This document shows, in pieces, positions 57,601-64,000 of a DNA stretch of 64,000 nucleotides. How positions within the stretch are numbered: the stretch's first letter is position 1; each line of letters begins with the position of its first letter. This stretch comes from Leishmania mexicana MHOM/GT/2001/U1103 (Eukaryota; Euglenozoa; Kinetoplastea; Trypanosomatida; Trypanosomatidae). The stretch covers positions 62,001 to 126,000 of the forward strand of contig NC_018335.1 in the NCBI RefSeq assembly GCF_000234665.1, in the 5' to 3' direction. Below the pieces are notes generated by a model, which was not told the DNA's origin, ran no database searches, and worked only from the letters and a program-made list of their open reading frames with translations. A program made the position numbers and the translations under genes.

Positions 57601-59422
57601 ACTCTGTCACCCGGCCCTCGCACGCGGCGACCGCGGCGGCAAACGTTGCTGCACTTGTCCTCTGCGACTCAGCAGTTGAGACGGCCCGGTTGTAGAAGGC
57701 TTGCAGGCGAGGGAAAGGCCACTGCTGCAGCTCAGCGTCCATGGCAGTCTGCCGAGCACGACGCGCTGGCTCCGCAGCCCCTGACGTTTTATCCACCTCG
57801 CCGCCTGCCGTCCGTGAAGTGCTCTCCACAGTCACCTGCGGCGTTACCGAGATGTCTATGAGGAGGCTGCCAGCGCGCAGCGCTACATCGACTCTCCGCG
57901 TTGCGTCGCCGTCGCCTCGCAGCAGCTCCCACACGTCATCCTTCGCCAAACCCTCAATCTCGTGACGGTGCGCGTCCAGCAACGACGGCCACAGCGCGCC
58001 TTCCAAGCGACGCGCGTGCGCCGTTCGCACCTCGACGTGCGCAGCGGCGAAACACGGGGTAACCTCCGCCGACATCGTCGACTGTGTCTTCTCGATCCTG
58101 TTAGAGAGTGGAGAGCTGTTAGGGGTTGTCGACGGGCTCGTTATTGTTGCTGTCGAGGTGGAGTGGTTGCGCGGCTCCGGTGTGTCACCAAGAGAGTAGT
58201 AGGCGGAGATGGCCACTCCCCACAGTGAGTGCAAGGGCCTCCACAACCAGAGCAGGGCTGGCGAGGCGGCGCGCGTGGTGACTGAGGTGCGATTCGCCTT
58301 TACTGCGGCCACCACAGAGGACATGTTGCCAGGGGTCGCATGCAGCGGATTCAGCGAGGTGGAAAACAAGGCCGTTGGCCCGCCAAGCCATCTATACAGC
58401 GCCTGCAGGGTACGGCCAACAATGAACACAGGATCAACGACGAGCTGCACCAGGGAGCGCGCCACCGACGCCGCGAGAGTGATAACGGTGGTGAGGCCCC
58501 ACCCCTCGCCGCCCTCCGTGGCGTTCAAGAAGATGTACCGAAGCACCGGATGCACCTGCCGATGGATGCGGAGCAGCGTCGCGTGCACGGGATCCCAAAT
58601 ATATGCCTTGGAGGCTGCCAACACCGAGTCAACGAAACGGAAGACACTGGGAACGCCAACGTAGCTGAGCACGTTCCACAGTGCTCGGCGCATGTGCAGC
58701 GCCACCTGGCGGTGAAACTCGGGCACAAGCCGGTCAGGCCACCCCCGTCTGCCAACGGTGCCGTCGCGCATCCGCGGCCGATGAGGCGACGCGGCCCCGC
58801 TAAAGGCAAAGTATGATGGGTTGTAGTCGGCTGAGGCCGACACGACGAAGGAAATAGCGCAGAGCACAGTGAATAACACAATGCCGACGAAAAGTATTGT
58901 CTTGATCAAGAAGAGTAGAAAACTCACTTCGGCGCTTGTCGCCGCTGCCGTGGGGGCCTCCATTTCATCGAAGACACTGCCGCGGCGCGTGGTCTTGAGG
59001 AACAACGGCGTTTCCAGCCACGTACCTTCCTCCCCACTGGTCGGTGTTGCGAGAGCCTGCGACGAACGCTGGTGTGTCGTCCCCACCTTGGATGCGCCGA
59101 TAGATTTGCCGCTGTGCTCGCTGCTGTGACTGACGCTACTCAAGTGAGGAATGCGAGGCGGCGTGACGTGCGTCGCGACGTAGTCTTTGATGCGAGAGGC
59201 CGCCAGAGCTGCGGAGCCGTACAGCTGACTCTCTACAGGCAACTCGTGCACCGGTGTAGTGCGCTGAGACGTCTTCAAGCTGCTGTTGCGGCCGCGCTTG
59301 GCTAAGCTCAGCTGACGTGCATACTCACGATCGAACTCTGGCGCGCCGCGAGTCTCTATAGTGCTCCGGTGTGATGAAGAGGTGCGCACCGATGAAGTGC
59401 GATGTACACTCTCGGCGCGCAT
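54692..59422 (-). CDS. Two-pass membrane protein with long Cys-rich coiled coil (1576 aa)
   Basis: I do not recognise the family. Residues 1-165 are polar and basic. A membrane helix at about 166-197 (SFLLFLIKTILFVGIVLFTV then LCAISFVVSA) is followed by about 990 residues and a second helix at about 1186-1204 (LRVSSMLFVLLASVCVL), then a charged C-terminal part of about 370 residues with a further coiled coil (about 1400-1510). Between the helices, ~570-1150 is Ala/Glu/Gln/Arg-rich coiled coil carrying many cysteines at fairly regular spacing (ECQQQCASIR, EECAGQRIAL, EATCGEQLKM, VATCADAAEQ, ASCAAQLRST, EAACTERLSR, RSAFACDASR). With two helices, this segment would lie on the opposite side of the membrane from both ends, most simply in the lumen of the ER or nuclear envelope. 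The ATG is at 59420-59422. Confidence 0.85.
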   Translation of the reverse strand: MRAESVHRTSSVRTSSSHRSTIETRGAPEFDREYARQLSLAKRGRNSSLKTSQRTTPVHELPVESQLYGSAALAASRIKDYVATHVTPPRIPHLSSVSHSSEHSGKSIGASKVGTTHQRSSQALATPTSGEEGTWLETPLFLKTTRRGSVFDEMEAPTAAATSAEVSFLLFLIKTILFVGIVLFTVLCAISFVVSASADYNPSYFAFSGAASPHRPRMRDGTVGRRGWPDRLVPEFHRQVALHMRRALWNVLSYVGVPSVFRFVDSVLAASKAYIWDPVHATLLRIHRQVHPVLRYIFLNATEGGEGWGLTTVITLAASVARSLVQLVVDPVFIVGRTLQALYRWLGGPTALFSTSLNPLHATPGNMSSVVAAVKANRTSVTTRAASPALLWLWRPLHSLWGVAISAYYSLGDTPEPRNHSTSTATITSPSTTPNSSPLSNRIEKTQSTMSAEVTPCFAAAHVEVRTAHARRLEGALWPSLLDAHRHEIEGLAKDDVWELLRGDGDATRRVDVALRAGSLLIDISVTPQVTVESTSRTAGGEVDKTSGAAEPARRARQTAMDAELQQWPFPRLQAFYNRAVSTAESQRTSAATFAAAVAACEGRVTECQQQCASIRRKLERELHNCTSYATKSNPSRVNTNEEAAKEVSAPLRECSDEVANCHASLSRSSADLAEQERCAVLRERESHESQLPLAAAREGATGAAAVLAAGFSNSEEERQRCAASLATAAQECEQRVRDTRSALDAEHARQLTSFREECAGQRIALETASLEKVKSAVQQVEATCGEQLKMNMAVFNDSAASALARLQEALTAAKADAEKRVATCADAAEQARVSFSAERAQLDASCAAQLRSTQLRCETAERRAAEERCAAKLAALGEETRRTSTAAAQKAEAACTERLSRELSALNSSAATAESELQRVLEEGQREALRSAFACDASRRQAKAECEMTLKRVREDCTAELVKVRENSTAAAQRAREEEREAQQRISTSNWRLEEERLAAQCAATTQAAVSEASQLLAAKHVKAQEEAAIEEQRRTATQLRQRDEACRMQSEALLRRHQAQVRDLDAQVTVCTAQLQGAEAIHQEMAQKARQVFHAAMADSATEACLEVTQHNLHVCADVRKGVEEELRRLPLNASSADALAQLLKSSVEPGKLVWTFSGASVHAPRGGETAAAGGRQAYFTPYLRVSSMLFVLLASVCVLTKYPRARRLSDDKIARLDTLIAENETATTLRSPALSSRSKRSRSRHPGQFLADGEAPLNWDVFETCMTNSLEALLAWHSTCCAVLLEQETRKLRGRLYQVNMCGGTPATDAFTWLSESVLGDAHALSLSRAGRAESRSSASTLPTAREDARRLSQLHAAFINGYYGMLEMYYVDLLSAVANRELTGRQLQDVESVAAQQAAALHKQSAVVAQLKLSLAKKENPASTSTIKDKLAKAERRAAAQEETVAFLEKQLKISRDELNKTRGMVSSPAPSPSTTVATATATAPESSKSRHMRSLQELADGAADGDSSNTSDFSNLGREPDAHRDPMRPLPVSAQGSPTLPLAIKKSTMMRNPDSTRRYHRLQWNDDVDMT

Positions 59423-60819
59423 ATTTTCTTTTTCTTTTCGGGGGAGGGGGGCTACAATTTGTTTGTGTAGTCGTTATCTGGTTTGATCGACCTCTCTGCC
59501 CATCTACTGAGCGTGCCAACCCCTCGTTTATGGGTGAGCCTCTGTCCGCGTATGGGGATGTGCTGCAGCCTGCCTCACTCACGAACCCCCACACACCGGC
59601 CCGCCGCTGAAATGCGTGCGGGTGTGCAAAAGGGAAGAGTTCGAGGAGACGAGAGAAGGAGCAGACGGCTTGGCAGTAGCACTGCGCCCTCACATCAGTC
59701 GCGCCAGGTGAACGCGTAGGGTTACACATCATGCGAAGCCGCCAAAGGAAAAAAAACGGCAGGACGATGGAGTTTGCAGCGGCGCCAAATAAGAGAGCGA
59801 CGCGCACACCCGGAAACGCGCGAGGCGGTTGCATGAAGAGGCCCTTCCACACGCGTGAGCGAGCGTCATTGCTGAGCAAAGAGGAAGGGAAACAAGTGCG
59901 ACGCGACCAGAAGGGTGGGCACGCGCACACACCATGCTTGCAGAGCCGCAGCGCTCCACGACCTCCCCGTCATTCCCCAAGCGTACGCCCTGTCTGGTCA
60001 AAAGCGGGACGGTGATCGAGACAGCATTCACCGCTCTTTCAAGTTGGCGGTCTCACACGACACGGCCGATGCCCATGTGCCATAGATCGGCTGAGCAAAG
60101 GGCATTTGTTTTTCAATACAGACATTCTACTATAGAACATCAGTTATTTCCCCTCTACCCCCACCCGGCCTGCAACAAACATCATCGTGTGGGGCAAAGC
60201 AGCGCAAGGCACGCGCGTTGCAGCAATGCGCCGACCCAGTCATCACAGCACGGCCATCTGCCCTCAAGCACCACCCACCCGCCGCCCCGCCGGTCGCCGC
60301 ACAGCCGCTCCCCCCCCGCACCACCAGACAGCCAGGGCCGGGTGGGTTACTCTCGAGACGCGGTGACACCTTGCCGAATCATGTGGATGGCACAAGCGTG
60401 CTCACGGTCGCCGGTCGCCCCGACGCAACGCACATCCAGGACCCGGCCGACGGCATCAGCAGCGATACGTCGCTCTGACCTCCAGCACGGCGCAGGCACC
60501 TGCGACCCTGTCACCACCAGAGGTGGTTCGGCACTTGGCAAGGGATAAGGGGGTCAGGCTGCTTGGCTTCGCCGCAGAGAGGGAGAAGGCGGGGGTGCTG
60601 GGCCCTGTGACGCCACGCACGGAGGTGTCCTCCCGTCCTCCGGGTGTAGAGCGTAGGCACAACGACAAAGAGACGGCCTTACCTTCCATCCCCGTCTCCT
60701 CCTCCGCGCAACCAAAGTAGATCGACGGCAGTGAGCGGGGAGGGTAGCGGGGGGGAGGGGGGCAGGCGATGCACGGCCCGGGTGCGCAGGCGTCTTGGTG
60801 TCCCCCATCACATGATCCT
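59423..60819 (-). other. Intergenic spacer: BART gene 3' UTR with a SIDER copy, and leader of the two-pass coiled-coil gene
   Basis: About 1.4 kb. SIDER-like copy D begins only 195 nt beyond the BART stop codon in the transcription direction. The rest is spacer, with a pyrimidine-rich plus-strand tract at 59424-59440 directly before the downstream gene. No supported gene is present. Confidence 0.5.
60153..60625 (+). mobile_element. SIDER-like short retroposon, copy D
   Basis: About 473 bp, the near-identical direct-repeat partner of the copy at 53584-54057, ending at GACGCCACGCACGGAGG like that copy. The flanking sequence then diverges sharply, which marks the element boundaries. Its half from about 60316 to 60625 is shared with all copies in the window. 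It sits in the inferred 3' UTR of the BART-domain gene. Confidence 0.75.
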
Positions 60820-63510
60820 TCAGTGGTTTAGCCGTGGATTCTGCGGCGTTGGCTTCCGCACGGTGCTAGTGTTAGTGCGCGTGGTGGATGAGAAGCGAGA
60901 TTTGCTCCGGGCAGCGCCTCCGCATTGCCGGGGGGACGCATCTGCGATTGGGGTCGTCACCCCTGTGGAGGTTTTCGGCGCGACAGAGTGCGCCGGCTGT
61001 TCTGGTGCGTCGTCAGAGCAGGACGTGAAGGCGTGGGCCGATTCTGCTATGGGCGGTTGCTCGACGTTTCTCTCGCTCCGCCGCTGCGGTGGCGACGACG
61101 CCAGCCCACTCGCCGAAGACGACAGCTCACTGAACGTCGCTGTCATGCTGCCACTGGCGGACATCATTCCGTTGGCGTTCGGCGCTATCGGAGGCAGGTC
61201 CCTTCCGGGGTGTGTAGTTTTCCGCTTTCGATAGGGCGCTACACCGGTGCCATTCAGCCCACGGCTTGCCCACTCGGCGTTCGCGGGAGGAGTAGGGAAG
61301 AACTTGCGGAGCGGCTCGCCGCTGCTCCGCCCACTTGATAGCAGTGAGACACGTGCTGGGGGGGCTGCCGTTTCAGGCGGAGGAGGCGTGTGTGACAGAC
61401 GCGTGAGCAGCGGCGACCGCTGCGGGTTAGGATGATGCGGCTCAGATGCGGGGCGAGGAGCGACAGATGCGCTCGCGTTGTCGGGGACTGGCGGGTTTGG
61501 CATGTGCAGCAGCGTCTCCTGTTGTCCTGTCGCACCCGGCACGGCAGCGCTGAATCGCACCTCCTCTGTGGACGTATCAGTCGCGCTCGCAGCGGCTGGG
61601 CGGTTGTACGTGGACCGAATGAGTGCACGCAGACCACGCACACCAGCCACGGCAACTGACGGCGCGCCCTCTTCACTTCCGCTGTCGATGTAGTACTCCT
61701 CGTAGATGTAGTCCATCATCCACACAAAGAAACTCTCGAATCCACTCATGGCCAGCAGCAGACGCCACGCGGGAAAAGACAGGACACTTTGTCGACCTCC
61801 GAGCATTGGGTGATCCCCGACCGCAGCCCTAGCGTCCTCAGTCATTGCGTAGGTAGCTGGAGTGTCGTAGAGGGCCTCCACAAACTCGGCCTCGTCGAAT
61901 CCGGGGACATGGTGGGTCAGCACCGACAGCAGCGCAGCTGATACCCGCTCCCCGAACTCCTCGTACACGCGATGCTCCGCGTGTGTGTGCTCCACATCCG
62001 CATGTGCCTTGATATCCGCGTGGAGGTCCTCACCTCGGTCGTCGGCCGTCGCGACCTCCACCGCCTTTGACGAGGTGGCGGCGGGGCGATAGTGGGGCAG
62101 AAAGACTTTGTGGTGCTCGTAGAGGAAAACGGCCACGCTGCGCATGAAGCGCCTGTTGCGCACAAGTCGCTCCACACATTCCACGGACTGAAGAAAGCGC
62201 TGCAGCCGGCGAGTTGCCTGGTCAGCTAGCGCAGCTGGATCGCTCATTATCACGCCGCCTTCTGGGCCGTGCGCGGAGCCGTGACGGGTGTTGCGGCGCG
62301 TTACCTCACCTCGGAGAAGCTCTTCCCAGGTAAAGGGGGCATCGGAAACCGAGTGCGGGCGCACCCCAGTCCCGACACCACTCATCGCGGTGCTTTTGTG
62401 CTGCAGCGATGCCAACGCGGACGGATGTGCCGCTGACGCAGCGATGGAGAAGGCGGCGGCGCGGTGGTCTGCGGCAATGAACACCTCAGGGAAGATGGCG
62501 TCTGTGTCTCCGGATGCGTGCCCCGCGCTCTCCTCCGCCTCGTCGCCCTCGCCGCGCTGCAGACACCAGTCTTCGTAGAGATGCTCCAGCGCGTTGTCCT
62601 CCAGCGCCGCAAACGTTCGTGACGGAGGGGCGTACGTGTGTGTTGAGGTTGGCCCCGTGGCTGAGTCGGACGGCAGGAACTGCGGCCGCGCCCCCTCTGC
62701 AGATGCGCTAACCACGCCTATCTCAGTAGGCGGAAGGTCATCACATCGTTCGCGCTGCACATCTTGCGCGAGGAGAACCATGAGCTGCTGAAACTCAGGG
62801 TTAGTGGTCTGCCACTGAAGTGCTCTCTCTACTGCGGATGGAAGAGTCGCCGATGTAGTAGTGGCGTCGTTGCCAGCGCCACATATGTCGCTGGTTGTCG
62901 TCGATGCTTTGGGGTCGTGGTTTTCGCGGTGGTGCCCGTTCTGGGGCGGGGAGGACTTCCCCTCAGCGCTGGCGGAAGTACCCCACACCGTTGTGGCACG
63001 TGAGTTGGGAGCCGATACAGAAGTGGTCAGTGTCGCTTGCTTTATGGGGAGCATGAATGATGCCCTCCCTTGTAGGTACCTTTCCAGACGTGCGCTCGGT
63101 GGCGCAGCGAGCCCGCCCCCTTCTGGGCTAGTGGTGTTCGCAACTGATGCACTCGCTGGCCGCGAGCTTCCGAGTAGCGCCTGTGTTGCCGCACGAGCGC
63201 GTTGGACAACCTCCTCCTCATCGCTCATATCCCCGTCGCCTTCGCTGCTGCCGTGATCCGGCCGAGGACCGACAGCACGACGCTGCCAACCCAGAGTGTA
63301 TGGGCTGGAACTGCGACTGCTCGATACCGAGGACGTGGACGACGACGAGTCAGATCTCGCCGCGTCGGCCCGTGTGTAGCGCCGCTCTCCCTCATAGTAA
63401 TAGGACTGCTTCGGCAGATCTACTTGTACGGCTCCTAAGCTTACCGCGAAGTGGCCGCGATCGAAAGCCGCTGTTTTGCCCTTGTCTACCGCCTTTGCCT
63501 TGATGGGCAT
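60820..63510 (-). CDS. BART-domain protein, ARL2BP/CFAP36-like domain (896 aa)
   Basis: A BART domain can be traced at about residues 435-605. It opens with a helix around VECVERLVRNRRFMRSVAVF then LYEHHKVFLPHY. After an insert comes HRVYEEFGERVSAALLSVLT then HHVPGFDEAEFVEALYD, and finally FPAWRLLLAMSGFESFFVWM then MDYIYEEYY. This follows the BART pattern of ARL2BP and CFAP36, which bind ARL2/ARL3-type small GTPases and act in cilia and tubulin or lipidated-cargo traffic. The insert (about 470-515) contains an unusual His-Ala-Asp/Glu series. The rest, before and after, is Ser/Ala/Pro-rich and probably disordered. The open frame extends to 63666 from a GTG. The ATG at 63508-63510 (MPIKAKAVDKG) lies 13 nt after an excellent splice acceptor. 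Confidence 0.8.
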   Translation of the reverse strand: MPIKAKAVDKGKTAAFDRGHFAVSLGAVQVDLPKQSYYYEGERRYTRADAARSDSSSSTSSVSSSRSSSPYTLGWQRRAVGPRPDHGSSEGDGDMSDEEEVVQRARAATQALLGSSRPASASVANTTSPEGGGLAAPPSARLERYLQGRASFMLPIKQATLTTSVSAPNSRATTVWGTSASAEGKSSPPQNGHHRENHDPKASTTTSDICGAGNDATTTSATLPSAVERALQWQTTNPEFQQLMVLLAQDVQRERCDDLPPTEIGVVSASAEGARPQFLPSDSATGPTSTHTYAPPSRTFAALEDNALEHLYEDWCLQRGEGDEAEESAGHASGDTDAIFPEVFIAADHRAAAFSIAASAAHPSALASLQHKSTAMSGVGTGVRPHSVSDAPFTWEELLRGEVTRRNTRHGSAHGPEGGVIMSDPAALADQATRRLQRFLQSVECVERLVRNRRFMRSVAVFLYEHHKVFLPHYRPAATSSKAVEVATADDRGEDLHADIKAHADVEHTHAEHRVYEEFGERVSAALLSVLTHHVPGFDEAEFVEALYDTPATYAMTEDARAAVGDHPMLGGRQSVLSFPAWRLLLAMSGFESFFVWMMDYIYEEYYIDSGSEEGAPSVAVAGVRGLRALIRSTYNRPAAASATDTSTEEVRFSAAVPGATGQQETLLHMPNPPVPDNASASVAPRPASEPHHPNPQRSPLLTRLSHTPPPPETAAPPARVSLLSSGRSSGEPLRKFFPTPPANAEWASRGLNGTGVAPYRKRKTTHPGRDLPPIAPNANGMMSASGSMTATFSELSSSASGLASSPPQRRSERNVEQPPIAESAHAFTSCSDDAPEQPAHSVAPKTSTGVTTPIADASPRQCGGAARSKSRFSSTTRTNTSTVRKPTPQNPRLNH

Positions 63511-64000
63511 TTTGACGTGGTGGCTGGGGAGAGAGAAAGAGCGCGATGCGGTGGACGGCCAAACCCCCCGGCTGCATCGCGTCGGCTGCCTCGGCGAAAC
63601 AACAGGGGCAAAGAGAGGAAAGAACAAGAGAGAGGGTGTCTCTGCAGATGTGTGCGAGCGTGACACGCAGATGGCACAGCAGTGAGCAAGGCTGTGGATG
63701 CCCGAGAGAGAGAGACGTGAAAAGGATCAAGGAAACAAAAGAGGGCGAAGCAGTCCGTTAGCCAATCGATCCGTGGTGCGTTGCCTCACCACGAACCTCA
63801 ACACTCGCCTCCCTTGTGTTCGTATGCGTCCTATATGACGCGCACAACCTCTCTCTGAAACGATCACTCGATGAAAGTCCTCGCCACTGCAGGAGCAGCA
63901 GAATGGCTTGGGGGCCGAAAAAAAAGAGCAACGAAGAGGGGGATGGGAAGTAGATCAAGTGCACACGCACACACGTGCACGCGCAATGGCGCGCACCAGT
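63511..64000 (-). other. Upstream flank: leader of the BART gene and spacer
   Basis: This stretch contains the BART splice acceptor at 63524, further GA-rich runs (63615-63640 and 63700-63720) that are pyrimidine tracts in the mRNA sense, and a CA/CG-rich end. No gene is supported before the window edge. Confidence 0.5.
63524..63541 (-). promoter_or_regulatory. Candidate spliced-leader acceptor for the BART-domain gene
   Basis: On the minus strand GCTCTTTCTCTCTCCCCAG places the AG at 63524-63525, only 13 nt before the ATG at 63510. It supports that ATG and excludes the longer GTG-initiated frame if this site is used. A second possible acceptor lies further upstream, near 63595. Confidence 0.5.

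Noticed and set aside
1..64000. Strand-switch region, tRNA, rRNA, snoRNA cluster or CRISPR array
   Set aside because: All fifteen supported genes are on one strand. No cloverleaf, rRNA-like block or spaced direct-repeat array was found by eye.

Overview
The window looks like nuclear chromosomal DNA of a trypanosomatid, most likely Leishmania. It is GC-rich and shows no introns. Fifteen long genes all lie on the minus strand. They are separated by 0.5-3.3 kb of low-complexity sequence rich in purine runs and CA/GT repeats (pyrimidine-rich in the mRNA sense). There is no sign of operon-style ribosome binding sites. This is the layout of one polycistronic transcription unit read from position 64000 towards position 1, with mRNAs matured by spliced-leader trans-splicing and polyadenylation. 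Polypyrimidine-AG acceptor candidates can be seen upstream of many of the start codons. The species cannot be fixed from the sequence alone.

In the direction of transcription the genes are: a BART-domain protein (60820-63510); a two-pass membrane protein with a long cysteine-bearing coiled coil (54692-59422); a uracil-DNA-glycosylase-superfamily protein (52230-53156); IFT140 (46146-51113); an LRR protein resembling XRRA1 (42830-45115); a tail-anchored protein (40765-41796); B9D1 (38787-39491); a type I surface-like protein (33492-37382); a NEK kinase with a very long tail (26129-30217); a 2119-residue pseudokinase (18269-24628); an LRR/coiled-coil protein (12749-16009); dynein light chain LC8 (11411-11686); a GRAM-like membrane protein (6050-9133); the FACT subunit POB3/SSRP1 (2561-4153); and a coiled-coil protein (241-1587). 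Several of these serve the flagellum (IFT140, B9D1, LC8, probably the NEK kinase and the BART protein). Genes within a trypanosomatid polycistron are usually not functionally matched, so this clustering may be chance.

Four roughly 475-490 bp dispersed repeats, interpreted as SIDER-type short retroposons, sit in inferred 3' UTRs at 5081-5568, 17208-17688, 53584-54057 and 60153-60625. The first two are near-identical and inverted, bracketing 11.6 kb. The last two are near-identical and direct, bracketing 6.1 kb. All four share an almost invariant roughly 300 bp half, while the other half falls into two types. This mosaic repeat system is the most notable non-coding structure in the window. The most notable protein findings are the pseudokinase, the membrane-tethered coiled coil with regularly spaced cysteines, and the bacterial-looking glycosylase.

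Start codons were set to the first in-frame ATG where a longer frame opened only with GTG (genes at 241, 12749, 40765, 46146, 52230 and 60820). For LC8, the NEK kinase and B9D1, homology selects an internal ATG. No tRNA, rRNA, CRISPR array or strand switch was seen.
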